A stretch of 64,000 nucleotides of DNA from JAIQGF01 sp051006995. GTDB taxonomy: Bacteria; Acidobacteriota; Terriglobia; Terriglobales; Acidobacteriaceae. A program made the translations under genes and the position numbers. The notes below the pieces were generated by a model. The model worked only from the letters and a program-made list of their open reading frames with translations. It did not search any database and was not told the origin of the DNA. Shown in pieces: positions 1 through 7,879 of this stretch; positions within the stretch are counted from its first letter, which is position 1; every line of letters starts with the position of its first letter. The DNA lies in NCBI GenBank assembly GCA_051006995.1, contig JBPCSQ010000031.1:62001-126000 (forward strand), in the 5' to 3' direction.

Positions 1-17
1 CCGACCAGGAGGCATGC

Positions 18-320
18 ATGGCTGATGTGAAAATCACTGTACGCAGAAATGGTCCATTCCGGGTGGAAGCCCCCATCGGTTCCATTGATCTCATCGATGC
101 TGACGGAAACGCATACGACCTCAACGCCAAGGTCAAAGAAGGAATGCTGGCTTTCTCACTCTGTCGCTGCGGTGGTTCCGTCACCAAGCCGTTCTGCGAT
201 GGCACACATTCGAAAATCGGGTTCCAGGCGGCGGAAGGTGCGGTTAAGGCGGCAGAGGGTGGCGTCACCGCCAAGCCGGTAGAAAACAATCCGCCTGCCA
301 GCAGTCCGGCGAAAGGCTGA
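18..320 (+). CDS. CDGSH iron-sulfur domain protein
   Basis: A 100-residue soluble protein with a complete CDGSH-type [2Fe-2S] site. The ligands are Cys49, Cys51, Cys60 and His64, in the string CRCGGSVTKPFCDGTH, which is the three-Cys one-His pattern of the mitoNEET-like family. Such proteins bind a redox-active, labile cluster; the partner is unknown here. The start is set by AGGAGG at positions 7-12, five bases before the ATG. The last 25 residues are Ala/Pro-rich and probably disordered. Family assignment is firm; the cellular role is not known. Confidence 0.9.
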   Translation: MADVKITVRRNGPFRVEAPIGSIDLIDADGNAYDLNAKVKEGMLAFSLCRCGGSVTKPFCDGTHSKIGFQAAEGAVKAAEGGVTAKPVENNPPASSPAKG

Positions 321-356
321 TAGACCCGCCCGCCGGTCCGGAGCGTTCTGAAGGCT

Positions 357-830
357 ATGAATACTCTCGAGAGATTTGCAGATGTGATCGTTGTCGGCAC
401 GCAACGGCTCCATGCCATTTCCGACGCCGATGCCGGTGCTCGCCCAAAACCGGACGCTTGGTCACGCAAGCAGGAACTGGGTCACCTGGTTGATTCCGCC
501 ATCAACAATTACGCGCGCGTCATTCGGGTGCAGAACGAAGACTCGCCGTCGTTGCTCAATTACGACGCGGACGTTTGGGTCGAGCGCCGCGGCTACCAGG
601 ACGAGGATTGGAAGCAACTCATCGCGCTCTGGGCCGCCGTCAACCAGCACCTGCTGGCTGCGGCTCGCGGCATTCCCAGTAGCGCGCTGGCGCGAAGCTG
701 CACGATCGGCGGCGCTCCTATGACTCTGGGATTTATGATCGAAGACTACGTGGACCACCTGGTCCACCACCTGCAGCACATCGGCGTCGAGCTCCGCCAG
801 TTACGCCGCGCCGAATCTGCGTACGCGTAG
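357..830 (+). CDS. DinB/YfiT-like metal-binding four-helix protein
   Basis: A 157-residue protein with the DinB-like layout: an early helix carrying His43 (ELGHLVDSA) and a late helix carrying His134 and His138 (DYVDHLVHHLQHI). These three histidines form the expected metal site of the DinB/YfiT superfamily, many members of which are thiol-dependent transferases or hydrolases. Trp and Asp-rich loops between the helices are also typical. It follows the CDGSH gene on the same strand after 36 bases. The substrate cannot be read from sequence. Confidence 0.82.
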   Translation: MNTLERFADVIVVGTQRLHAISDADAGARPKPDAWSRKQELGHLVDSAINNYARVIRVQNEDSPSLLNYDADVWVERRGYQDEDWKQLIALWAAVNQHLLAAARGIPSSALARSCTIGGAPMTLGFMIEDYVDHLVHHLQHIGVELRQLRRAESAYA

Positions 831-877
831 AGACCGAAGCATTACTGCATCGCAAGGAGCGAAGCACGACACTACAT

Positions 878-940
878 AGCCCGGCACGTGAGTGCCGGGT
901 CGAGGTGCCACCCGAAATCCGGGTCCCGTAGGGACGGCAC
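878..940. repeat. Palindromic intergenic element, hairpin plus three-way-junction fold
   Basis: The gap between two convergent genes holds a perfect 8-bp hairpin (CCCGGCAC, loop GTGA, GTGCCGGG, 880-899). It is followed by a 36-base unit (905-940) whose ends pair (GTGCC with GGCAC) around two small inner hairpins (ACCCG/CGGGT and GTCCC/GGGAC, which share two bases). There is no U-tract, so it is not a typical intrinsic terminator. It resembles REP-type elements. Confidence 0.7.
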
Positions 941-946
941 CGCCGC

Positions 947-1195
947 CTACTCGGGGTTCTTCAACTTCAGCTTGCTCTTGTTTTCTTCCAGAAACTCTTT
1001 AAGCCGGTCGCTCGCCTCCAGCAGACGCGTCCACTGCTCGTAATACAGCGTGACCGGAAACCTTCCCATGCCATACACGCTGACTGCGCCTTTTTCGCTG
1101 ACGCGAAACTCCAGCGCGCCGCTCCGTTTTCTCGTTGCCTGCTTCTCCAGCTCTGCGACCTTGGCTTTTAGTTCTTCATAACTCGGCTCTGTCAT
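947..1195 (-). CDS. Small conserved hypothetical protein
   Basis: An 82-residue protein. It has an N-terminal coiled-coil helix (MTEPSYEELKAKVAELEKQ), a short central beta segment (ALEFRVSEKGAVSVYGMGRFPVTLYY, described by its ends at residues 28-52) and a charged C-terminal helix. The beta segment with GMGRFPVTLY resembles small acidobacterial proteins of unknown function. I chose the ATG at 1195 rather than a longer reading to 1285, which would run into the upstream protease gene. It lies 62 bases downstream of that gene and may share its transcript. No function is proposed. Confidence 0.65.
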   Translation of the reverse strand: MTEPSYEELKAKVAELEKQATRKRSGALEFRVSEKGAVSVYGMGRFPVTLYYEQWTRLLEASDRLKEFLEENKSKLKLKNPE

Positions 1196-1257
1196 GATTG
1201 CGTTCTCCGTGTGCAGAAGATTAGTTGTGCCGGGCAGGATCAGCAAGTAGCCGTTCG

Positions 1258-2232
1258 TCAAAAGTTCGACAGCAGGCCGCGCCACATGGTCAGGGCAGGC
1301 GTCAAACTAGGAAGCAGGTCGCCCGCAGCGTGCACCAGCATCACGACCGCAAGATTTCTGGTGCGCGACCACAGGACTCCAAGGAAGAACCCGGCCACCG
1401 AGGTCACTACGATGGAATACCCCATTGCCATCAGCAGGGAGGGATGGGGCCCCAACGCTTCCATGGTTGCCGCTGGCCGTAAGTAGAATCCCGGCGCATG
1501 CGCCAGTCCGAACAGCACCGACATCAGCACGATCCCGCCGATTTCCGATCGCAGCAGCGCTGCCAGCCGTGACTGCAACAACGTGCGGAAGAAGAACTCC
1601 TCCACCAGCCCAACTTCGATCGTCAGCCAGGCGAACGCCAGCGGTGCTCCCGCCAGCAGCCATCCGGCTCCGAGGCCCGACTTCCTCAGATCGCCCAGCC
1701 CCCGTCCCAATACAGCCTGCATGGCCAACAGGGCCAGCGACATCCACAGCGCTGCCTTTAGATGCGCGGCGTTCCCGGAAACCGGAAACAGCTCGGAGAT
1801 TCTGTATCTGCCGGACATTCCTACTAACGCTGCCGGCAACAGCACAAAGAAGATCAATTTTGCTGCCACAATCACCGCTGACTGCCACGGCGGCGTCTCG
1901 ATCGCCCCACGGATTGCCTGCAGGCCCCAGGTCAGAAATATGATCATCGCGGCCAGATAAGCCATCACCAGGGCAGCCTCGCGTGCCGGTCGGTGCACGG
2001 CAAACGACACCGGCGTCAGCCGGCGCGTCAGCCACCATGCCAGCGCCGAAAATCCAATGCCCACCACCAGCAACAGCGGCAAGGGTTCGGACAGCGGGAG
2101 CCCTTGGGTGCGGTGTAGCACGGCGAGCAATACCCCGTACGCCGCCACATAAACTAGGAGGTAGGGGCTCGTCAGCACGCCACGAAGGCGCGGCGCCGCA
2201 GCTTCGGTCTCAGACAAGACTGGCATTGCCAT
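1258..2232 (-). CDS. CPBP-family intramembrane metalloprotease (Rce1-like)
   Basis: A 324-residue polytopic membrane protein with about eight hydrophobic segments. It carries the CPBP/Abi signature: Glu211-Glu212 followed by Arg216 (VEEFFFRT), His245 in FGLAHAPG and His301 in VMLVHAAGD. These are the glutamate and histidine positions that form the active site of the Rce1 family. Bacterial members are intramembrane proteases with few known substrates. It starts at one of two closely spaced ATGs (2232 or 2226). It lies 42 bases downstream of the VWA gene on the same strand. Confidence 0.85.
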   Translation of the reverse strand: MAMPVLSETEAAAPRLRGVLTSPYLLVYVAAYGVLLAVLHRTQGLPLSEPLPLLLVVGIGFSALAWWLTRRLTPVSFAVHRPAREAALVMAYLAAMIIFLTWGLQAIRGAIETPPWQSAVIVAAKLIFFVLLPAALVGMSGRYRISELFPVSGNAAHLKAALWMSLALLAMQAVLGRGLGDLRKSGLGAGWLLAGAPLAFAWLTIEVGLVEEFFFRTLLQSRLAALLRSEIGGIVLMSVLFGLAHAPGFYLRPAATMEALGPHPSLLMAMGYSIVVTSVAGFFLGVLWSRTRNLAVVMLVHAAGDLLPSLTPALTMWRGLLSNF

Positions 2233-2274
2233 GGTGCTGGTAGTTACGTGAATGGAAGGGAATCGGTTCCCGAA

Positions 2275-3519
2275 TCAATGAATGGTCTTGGTCTTGCGGC
2301 TCATGTAATCCATCAGCAGGTACTGGCCGAGCGTGTACGGCGTGGTGAAGTAAGCTTTCCCGCGGCACATCTCCGTCACCTTCTGCACGAACTGCACCAG
2401 CCCGTAGTCGCTGGCCAGCATGAAGGTGTTAATCAGGATTCCGGCGCGCTTGCACTTGGAGACTTCTTCCAGCGTCTGGCTGACCACCAGCGGATCCAGG
2501 CCGAACGCGTTCTTGTAAATCCGCCCATCTTCCAGCGTCAGCGCGGAAGGCTTGCCGTCGGTGATCATCACGATCTGCCGCATGTCTTTGCGCTGCCGCT
2601 GCAGGATACGTTGCGCCAGCCGCAGGCCCTCACGCGTGTTCGTGTAATACGGTCCCACCTTCACCCGCGCCAGTTGCGACAGCGGCACTTCTTCCGCCGA
2701 ATCGTGGAACAGGATCAAGGAAAGCGAATCGCCTGGGTACTGCGTGCGAATCAGGTGCGACAGCGCCATCGCCACTTTCTTGGCCGGCGTGAAACGGTCC
2801 TCACCGTACAAGATCATCGAGTGCGAACAATCCAGCATCAGCACCGTCGCGCAGGATGACTGGTACTCGCACTGATGCACTTGCAGGTCGGAATATTCCA
2901 GGTTCAGCGGGACATTGGCGCCCTCGCGCTGAATCGCCGACGACAGCGTGGCGGTAATGTCCAGGTTCAGCGTGTCGCCGAATTCATACTGCTTGGCCGC
3001 GCCGCTCGCCTCGACTCCGGTCGCCAGGTCTCGCGTGTCGTGTCTCCCAAAACTGGATTTCCCGAGCGACCCCAGCAGATCGCGCAGTGTTTTGAAACCG
3101 AGAAAGTCCAGGCTTTTGTCGGTGATCTCGAATTTCGCCTGCGACTGGTTTTGCCCCACTTGCCCGCCGACCGACGATTGCTTCGATGGGTCCTGTGCTG
3201 CCTCGTCGATCGAGATGAAGTCTTCCTGCTCCATGCGCTCGATCAGCTTCTCGATCAACTCGTCGAGCGTGCCTTCCATCTGCATCTGCTGGAGCTGTTC
3301 CTGCAGTTGCTGGTCAATGGCATCGCTATTCATCAGCGCCTGCTCGATCGCCCGCCGCAGCTGATCCAGCGTCTGCTCTGCATCGCGCAGGTCGTAGAAG
3401 CCGTACGAATCCTGGAACCCGCTTTGCAGCAGGTAATCCGACAGTGCGTTGAGCAGGTCTTCCATGCTCATCTCGCTGGCCGGGTCCGGCACGTATTTGG
3501 TGTACGTAACGCGCTTCAT
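2275..3519 (-). CDS. VWA-domain protein, partner of a MoxR/ChlI-like ATPase
   Basis: A 414-residue protein. Residues 50-105 form a Gln/Glu-rich helical region, and residues 225-400 form a von Willebrand factor A domain. The MIDAS metal site is visible as Asp230-x-Ser232-x-Ser234 (MLDCSHSM), with a later TDG near residue 322. The gene follows an AAA+ ATPase gene on the same strand after 117 bases. This ATPase plus VWA pairing is the arrangement of magnesium chelatase (ChlI/ChlD) and MoxR/CoxE-type systems, which insert metals or remodel protein complexes. No chlorophyll or cobalamin genes are nearby, so the client is unknown. Confidence 0.8.
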   Translation of the reverse strand: MKRVTYTKYVPDPASEMSMEDLLNALSDYLLQSGFQDSYGFYDLRDAEQTLDQLRRAIEQALMNSDAIDQQLQEQLQQMQMEGTLDELIEKLIERMEQEDFISIDEAAQDPSKQSSVGGQVGQNQSQAKFEITDKSLDFLGFKTLRDLLGSLGKSSFGRHDTRDLATGVEASGAAKQYEFGDTLNLDITATLSSAIQREGANVPLNLEYSDLQVHQCEYQSSCATVLMLDCSHSMILYGEDRFTPAKKVAMALSHLIRTQYPGDSLSLILFHDSAEEVPLSQLARVKVGPYYTNTREGLRLAQRILQRQRKDMRQIVMITDGKPSALTLEDGRIYKNAFGLDPLVVSQTLEEVSKCKRAGILINTFMLASDYGLVQFVQKVTEMCRGKAYFTTPYTLGQYLLMDYMSRKTKTIH

Positions 3520-3524
3520 CGAAA

Positions 3525-3622
3525 GGTTTCGCGTTTCACGGTTCTAAGTTTCACGCTGTCCGGCTTGTCGCACGTTGCATGCTTGGAGCAACGTGAAACG
3601 TGAAACTCGAAACCTGAAACTT
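3525..3622. repeat. GTTTCAC/GTGAAAC self-similar repeat with inner hairpin
   Basis: The 117-base gap between the ATPase and VWA genes is filled by copies of the word GTTTCAC on the left and its complement GTGAAAC on the right. In the centre is a perfect 8-bp hairpin, CACGTTGC (3571-3578) with GCAACGTG (3588-3595). A transcript crossing the gap could fold into a long imperfect stem. It may be a dispersed element or a processing or attenuation site between the paired genes. Confidence 0.7.
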
Positions 3623-3636
3623 TGCACACAAGCGTT

Positions 3637-5130
3637 CTAATTGAACGGCCGCCTCGACCGGAACGGCGGCTCTTCTCCGCGCATTCCGCTTGCTTCGGCG
3701 CGACGTGGCTGCTTCTCGCCGGCGGTGAACAACCGCTCCTCGCTGCGTCCGATGCGTTTGTGGGCGTACAGACCTTCCAGCAGGAACTCGGCCGCCGATA
3801 CCTGCACCTCAGCCGCATCGCGCGGCTTCACCTCCACTGCGCTCAGCTTGTCCAGCAGTCCCTGAATGCCCTTGAGCTCTTCCAGCACCTGTTCCGCCGG
3901 CGTGGCGTCCGTGATCTTCACGTTCCCGCCCAGGTCGAACCACTGCACGATCTGCTGCATGTTGGCGCCGTGAAAATACTGGTCGTAGGTCTTGGCGACG
4001 GCGCTGCGAATCAAGTCGCGTCCCACCACGTCCGCGCCTTTGACCTCGCCTTCGTACTCCAGTTCCAGCTTGCCCGTGATCGCCGGCATGGCCGCGTAGA
4101 TATCGCCGATGCGCGGCACCACCACGGTTTCCTTGTGGTGAATGGCGCGCCGCTCCGCGTTCGAGATCACGTTCTCCATGCACGTGATCGGCAGCCGCTG
4201 GCTCACCCCGCTGCGCTTGTCAATCTTCTTGTCTTCGCGCGCGGCGAATGCGATGTGCTCGATCACCTCGCGCACGTACTGCGGCACGTGCAGCTTGTAT
4301 CCATCACGCTGCGCCCATGCCTCCTGCGACGTGATCGAGATTCCTTCCTCCACCGTTGCCGGGTAGTGCGTGCGGATTTCCGAACCGATCCGGTCCTTCA
4401 GTGGCGTAATAATCTTGCCGCGCGCGGTGTAATCCTCGGGATTGGCGCTGAACACCAGTGCCACATCCAGCGGCAGCCGGATCGGGTAGCCCTTAATCTG
4501 CACGTCGCCTTCCTGCATGATGTTGAACAGCCCGACCTGGATCTTTCCCGCCAGGTCCGGCAGTTCGTTGATGGCAAAGATTCCTCGATTCGCCCGCGGC
4601 AGCAGACCGTAGTGTACCGTCATCTCGCTGGAGAGTTCGTGCCCGCCCTTGGCCGCCTTGATGGGATCAATGTCCCCGATCAAGTCGGCGATGGTCACGT
4701 CTGGCGTCGCCAGCTTCTCTACGTAGCGCTCTTCCGGTGTGAGCCACGCAATTGGCGTCTCGTCGCCTTTTGCGGCTACCAGTTCGCGGCAGCGGCGGCA
4801 GATCGGTGTGTACGGGCTGTCGTGGATCTCACATCCGGCCACGTACGGTGCGTGCGGATCCAGCAGCGTGGTCAGCGCCCGCAAGATGCGGCTCTTGGCC
4901 TGCCCGCGCAGCCCGAGCAGGATGAAATTGTGCCGCGACAGCACCGCGTTCACGATCTGCGGCACCACCGTATCGTCATAGCCGACGATTCCCGGAAACA
5001 GCCGGTCGCCGCGCCGCAGCCTCGCGATCAGGTTCTCGCGCAGCTCGTCTTTCACCCGCCGGCTCGCCAGCCGCTCTGGCGTGAAAAGATTGTTGTGACG
5101 GAGTTGTCCAAGTGTCCGCGGAAGATTCAT
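3637..5130 (-). CDS. AAA+ ATPase, MoxR / magnesium-chelatase ChlI-like
   Basis: A 497-residue AAA+ protein. The Walker A motif is GLRGQAKS at residues 73-80. The Walker B position reads IFAINEL (Asn188-Glu189), so the usual Asp before the catalytic Glu is Asn. A Cys cluster (Cys100, Cys111, Cys114) in the loop after Walker A could bind zinc. The segment around LVFSANPEDYT matches sensor 1 of the ChlI/MoxR group. It is the first gene of a pair with the VWA protein, its probable partner. A hairpin overlaps the leader just before its start codon. Confidence 0.82.
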   Translation of the reverse strand: MNLPRTLGQLRHNNLFTPERLASRRVKDELRENLIARLRRGDRLFPGIVGYDDTVVPQIVNAVLSRHNFILLGLRGQAKSRILRALTTLLDPHAPYVAGCEIHDSPYTPICRRCRELVAAKGDETPIAWLTPEERYVEKLATPDVTIADLIGDIDPIKAAKGGHELSSEMTVHYGLLPRANRGIFAINELPDLAGKIQVGLFNIMQEGDVQIKGYPIRLPLDVALVFSANPEDYTARGKIITPLKDRIGSEIRTHYPATVEEGISITSQEAWAQRDGYKLHVPQYVREVIEHIAFAAREDKKIDKRSGVSQRLPITCMENVISNAERRAIHHKETVVVPRIGDIYAAMPAITGKLELEYEGEVKGADVVGRDLIRSAVAKTYDQYFHGANMQQIVQWFDLGGNVKITDATPAEQVLEELKGIQGLLDKLSAVEVKPRDAAEVQVSAAEFLLEGLYAHKRIGRSEERLFTAGEKQPRRAEASGMRGEEPPFRSRRPFN

Positions 5131-5144
5131 GAAGATGGGGAACC

Positions 5145-5163
5145 TCTCTGGTGGGACCAGAGA
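5145..5163 (-). promoter_or_regulatory. Perfect 8-bp hairpin next to the ATPase ribosome binding site
   Basis: TCTCTGGT, loop GGG (CCC on the coding strand), ACCAGAGA forms a perfect stem ending 14 bases upstream of the minus-strand ATG at 5130. On the coding strand the 3' arm ends in GAGAGG, the only Shine-Dalgarno-like stretch there, so folding would hide it. It is a candidate translational control element; no ligand is suggested by the sequence. Confidence 0.4.
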
Positions 5164-5270
5164 ACGGGATGAGCTCTGGAGCCACCCTCACCTGCGCCGA
5201 TTATACGCCCGGCTTCATTAGCTCTCTTGGATGCCGCCAATCCTCCGCAGATGCGCTATTCCGGCCACGC

Positions 5271-5343
5271 GATTTGTCATTTGCAATTGGTGATTTGCAA
5301 TTTGTGAGGATTCCCCCAGACGTGACTTACAAATTACAAATCC
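5271..5343. repeat. ATTTGCAATTTG self-similar repeat
   Basis: Upstream of the SDR gene the sequence repeats variants of GATTTGCAATTTG three times and then shows the inverted form (CTTACAAATTACAAATCC, 5326-5343). It is much more AT-rich than its surroundings and has no coding potential. It belongs to the class of reiterated, partly inverted intergenic words found throughout the window. Confidence 0.65.
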
Positions 5344-5391
5344 GGACCGTGCGCCTTGACTTCTGCCCGCCGCCCCCGCTACAAGCACTGC

Positions 5392-6213
5392 ATGCCTGAT
5401 CAACTCAGCGACAAAGTGGCGGTGATCACCGGTGCATCCATGGGAATCGGGGAGGCGCTGGCGCGGCTGTTCGTACAGGAGGGTGCGTCCGTCGTGCTCA
5501 CCTCGCGCGATGCCGCCCGCGTCGAGGCTGCCCGCGCGCGCATCAACCGGCCTGAGAAGACTCTCGCGCTCGCCTGCGATGTTCGTAATCGTGAGGAGCT
5601 TGACCGCGTGCTTTCGCTCACCCTGCACAATTTCGGCCGGGTGGACATCTGGGTCAACAACGCCGGCCACGGCATGACTGACTCCGTCGAGGCGATGGAC
5701 ATGGCTGCCTGCCGCTCTTTGTTCGACACCAACTTCTTTGGCGCCATTGACGGCATGCAAGTCGCCACCCCCGCCATGAAGCGCCAGGGCGGTGGCGCCA
5801 TCATCAACATCTCCAGCGTTGCCGGGCACATTCCGCTGCCCTACAGCGCGCCCTATTGCGCCAGCAAGTTCGCTCTTAACGCTATTGGAAAGGCGGCGCG
5901 GCTGGAACTGCAGGGAACTGGCGTGAACGTCCTCACCGTCTGCCCCGGCTACATTGCGACCGACTTCCACAAGAATAAAATTGCCGGCCGCAACGGCCAT
6001 CGGCTGGAGCCGGCCACCGCACGGGGAGCAAGCGCCGATGTGGTGGCGCGCGATACCCTGCGCGCCTACCTGCGGGGCAAGCACGAAGTCTTCACGCCGT
6101 GGTATTACGTCTTCGTCGCCAAATTGTATGGGTTATTTCCAGGACTGATTGACTGGGGCATCAGCCGCCGCTTGCGGCAGAAGGGACTGATTCAGTCACA
6201 AACGCAGCGTTGA
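5392..6213 (+). CDS. Short-chain dehydrogenase/reductase (SDR family)
   Basis: A 273-residue classical SDR. The NAD(P)-binding motif TGASMGIG is at residues 13-20, NNAG at 89-92, and the catalytic triad is Ser142, Tyr155 and Lys159 (YCASK). Arg40 after the second beta strand (TSRD) favours NADP(H). The ATG at 5392 gives a standard N-terminus; an in-frame upstream start at 5356 would add 12 non-conserved residues. It is a single-gene unit between repeats. SDR substrates cannot be predicted from the fold; the membrane-leaning C-terminus (WYYVFVAKLYGLFPGLID) suggests a lipid-like substrate. Confidence 0.87.
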   Translation: MPDQLSDKVAVITGASMGIGEALARLFVQEGASVVLTSRDAARVEAARARINRPEKTLALACDVRNREELDRVLSLTLHNFGRVDIWVNNAGHGMTDSVEAMDMAACRSLFDTNFFGAIDGMQVATPAMKRQGGGAIINISSVAGHIPLPYSAPYCASKFALNAIGKAARLELQGTGVNVLTVCPGYIATDFHKNKIAGRNGHRLEPATARGASADVVARDTLRAYLRGKHEVFTPWYYVFVAKLYGLFPGLIDWGISRRLRQKGLIQSQTQR

Positions 6214-6222
6214 ATGTTTGTC

Positions 6223-6250
6223 ATTCCGAACGGGCTTGGCCGTTAGGAAT
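6223..6250. repeat. GTCATTCCGA-type imperfect palindrome
   Basis: ATTCC-G-AACGG (6223-6233) pairs with CCGTT-A-GGAAT (6240-6250) with one mismatch. The sequence starts with TGTCATTCCGA and ends with GGAATCTGC, a dispersed intergenic element seen again at 7658, around 48137-48330 and at 55358 in this window. Confidence 0.6.
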
Positions 6251-6296
6251 CTGCTTTTCTCGGAACTCGCAACCCGGAACTTGTAGATGCGGCCAA

Positions 6297-6608
6297 CTAT
6301 TCCGGAAGAAGGTCCACCATCCCCTGCATCTCCGATACCGCGTGCTGGTTCCCCACTCGCCGCGCGCACGCCATCCCGTTCTCCAGCATCTTGCGCGCCT
6401 CACCGAAGCGCCCGGCGTTCGACAACATCTGCCCCGCCATCTGATACGCCGCCGTGTAATCCGGATTCACTTCCACAATCTTGCAAAATTCCGCCAGCGC
6501 CGCTTCGAGGGCCCCGGTCTTCGAATACTCCATCGCCAGCCCGTAGCGCGCGAAGGCGTCGTTCGGATTGCCGGCAAGAATTTCTTTTAACGCTGCGATT
6601 CGGTCCAT
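6297..6608 (-). CDS. Tetratricopeptide repeat protein
   Basis: A 103-residue protein made of about two and a half TPR units, with the typical positions DAFARYGLAMEYSKTG and YTAAYQMAGQMLSNAG. TPRs are helical protein-binding scaffolds. I chose the ATG at 6608 (MDRIAALKEIL) because the upstream reading overlaps the previous gene. It starts 8 bases after the stop of the cysteine-rich gene at 6617, so the two are probably co-transcribed. Confidence 0.8.
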   Translation of the reverse strand: MDRIAALKEILAGNPNDAFARYGLAMEYSKTGALEAALAEFCKIVEVNPDYTAAYQMAGQMLSNAGRFGEARKMLENGMACARRVGNQHAVSEMQGMVDLLPE

Positions 6609-6616
6609 TCGTGACC

Positions 6617-7036
6617 TCAGTCCTGCTTCGATCCGCGGCCCAGGTACGACTCCACATAGCATTCCGCCATGCGCTGGATCCGGGCGTCCCCATGGCGGGT
6701 TCTCCAGACGCCGGCCGCCCGGTCAAATTCCAGCATGCCATGCTGGGCGGGCGCGTGGCCCGACTCGCAGACGAACTTGACGTTCAGCTTCCCCTCACGG
6801 TCGCGCGCCAGGGCAAAGCGCACCGCATCGTGCTCCCGCTCCTCGGGCAGCCGCGGACAACCGCGTGCATACCCCAGGTTACAGCCTTCTTTCAGTTCAT
6901 CTTCTGCGGGTTCGGCGCCTTCATGGCCCGGTGCCGTGCAGCACCCCGAGTACCCGCCGCCCAGCGGAAGCCGCTGCGGATGCGGCCAGAGCGGCTCCTC
7001 GAGACGCTTCCCCGGCATGAAGTATGGACAAGCCAT
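6617..7036 (-). CDS. Cysteine-containing hypothetical protein
   Basis: A 139-residue protein of no family I can name. It starts MACPYFMPGKR and has several cysteines (ACPYF, GCCTAP, EGCNLGYARGCPRL), which could bind a metal or an iron-sulfur cluster. Its C-terminal part (VRFALARDREGKLNVKFVCE) looks like a small beta domain. An in-frame TTG at 7081 would extend it by 15 residues, but the ATG at 7036 gives the cleaner N-terminus. It is transcribed with the downstream TPR gene. Confidence 0.6.
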   Translation of the reverse strand: MACPYFMPGKRLEEPLWPHPQRLPLGGGYSGCCTAPGHEGAEPAEDELKEGCNLGYARGCPRLPEEREHDAVRFALARDREGKLNVKFVCESGHAPAQHGMLEFDRAAGVWRTRHGDARIQRMAECYVESYLGRGSKQD

Positions 7037-7152
7037 CGGGCCGCCATTGTATCCCGCCTCTGGATCTAAGCAATCGGCCAAGACCCCAAGTCAAACTTGG
7101 CAGCCAATCGCAGAGAGCTATTCGCTAATTACTGTTTTGTTAGACTTTCCGC

Positions 7153-7653
7153 ATGCCGCAAGAAGACGTGAAGCTCGAACCGCGTCCCGTCCGCGAGTCG
7201 CAATCGGAAATGACAGAAATCGTTCTTCCCAACGATGCCAACCCGCTCGGCTCACTCCTCGGCGGCCGCCTCATGCACTGGATTGATCTTGCCGGCGCCA
7301 TGGCCGCGCACCGTCACGCTCGCGCCTACGTGGTCACCGCCTCCATGGACCACGTAGATTTCCTCACCCCGGTGCGCGTCGGCGATCTCGTGATCTTCAA
7401 GTCCTCTGTCAACCGCGCGTTCCATACATCCATGGAAGTCGGCGTCAAGGTCCTGGTGGAGAACTACATCAAGGACTCGCACCGGCACGTCGCCTCCGCG
7501 CTGCTGACCTTCGTCGCCGTCGACCGGGATGGCCACCGCCTTCCCGTGCCGCCCGTGATTGCTGAAACCGACGAGGAAAAGCGCCGCTTCAACGACGCCG
7601 GCCGACGCCGCGAACTGCGCGAAGCCGAACGGTCGCGGAAGAAGAACTCTTAA
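7153..7653 (+). CDS. Acyl-CoA thioesterase (hotdog fold)
   Basis: A 166-residue single-hotdog thioesterase of the YciA/BFIT type. The core is visible: the helix segment GSLLGGRLMHWIDLAGAMAA with the conserved Asn-Pro (NDANPLGSLLGG), the strand MDHVDFLTPVRVGD with its catalytic-region Asp, and a C-terminal strand ALLTFVAVDRDG. These enzymes hydrolyse acyl-CoA to free acid and CoA in the cytoplasm. The charged tail (residues 145-166) is variable in the family. It is a single-gene unit; its stop is followed by dispersed repeats. Confidence 0.88.
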   Translation: MPQEDVKLEPRPVRESQSEMTEIVLPNDANPLGSLLGGRLMHWIDLAGAMAAHRHARAYVVTASMDHVDFLTPVRVGDLVIFKSSVNRAFHTSMEVGVKVLVENYIKDSHRHVASALLTFVAVDRDGHRLPVPPVIAETDEEKRRFNDAGRRRELREAERSRKKNS

Positions 7654-7657
7654 GTTT

Positions 7658-7768
7658 GTCATTCCGAGCGACGCCGCAGGCCGAGCGAGGGACTCCTACG
7701 CCACTCGCACTCACTGCCGTGCCAACCGGCATTTCAATCTGCAATCGTCAATCTTCAATCGTCAATCC
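7658..7768. repeat. Two adjacent intergenic repeat families
   Basis: GTCATTCCGAGCG at 7658-7670 continues as CCGAGCGAGGGACTCC, the dispersed CCGAGCGAGG family. At 7734-7768 a second family repeats the words CAATCTGCAATCGTCAATCT and TTCAATCGTCAATCC in tandem. Neither has coding potential. The second block ends just before the operator upstream of cydA. Confidence 0.6.
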
Positions 7769-7772
7769 AGGT

Positions 7773-7788
7773 TGTGACCCCCATCACA
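7773..7788 (+). promoter_or_regulatory. CRP/FNR-family operator upstream of cydAB
   Basis: TGTGA-CCCCCA-TCACA is an exact match to the TGTGA-N6-TCACA consensus of the CRP/FNR superfamily. It lies 92 bases before the cydA start, a distance that fits activation or repression of that promoter. Bd oxidases are commonly controlled by oxygen- or redox-responsive members of this family. The regulator gene is not in the window. Confidence 0.55.
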
Positions 7789-7879
7789 GCGCAGTTCCTC
7801 CTCGCTTGAAACACTGGGCTGTTCCGGGGCCGTGGGGACCCGCTCCGTCCGCGCGCCTCCGCGCATGTGAGCTCTCACT

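Noticed and set aside
880..899. The CCCGGCAC hairpin as a terminator
   Set aside because: No U-run follows on either strand.
3525..3622. The GTTTCAC repeats as a CRISPR array
   Set aside because: Units are 7-8 bases without unique spacers of constant length, and there are no cas genes.
3622..5172. A plus-strand open frame of about 500 codons opposite the AAA+ gene
   Set aside because: The minus strand encodes a complete Walker-type ATPase; the plus translation is rich in His/Arg/Leu, typical of antisense frames in GC-rich genes.
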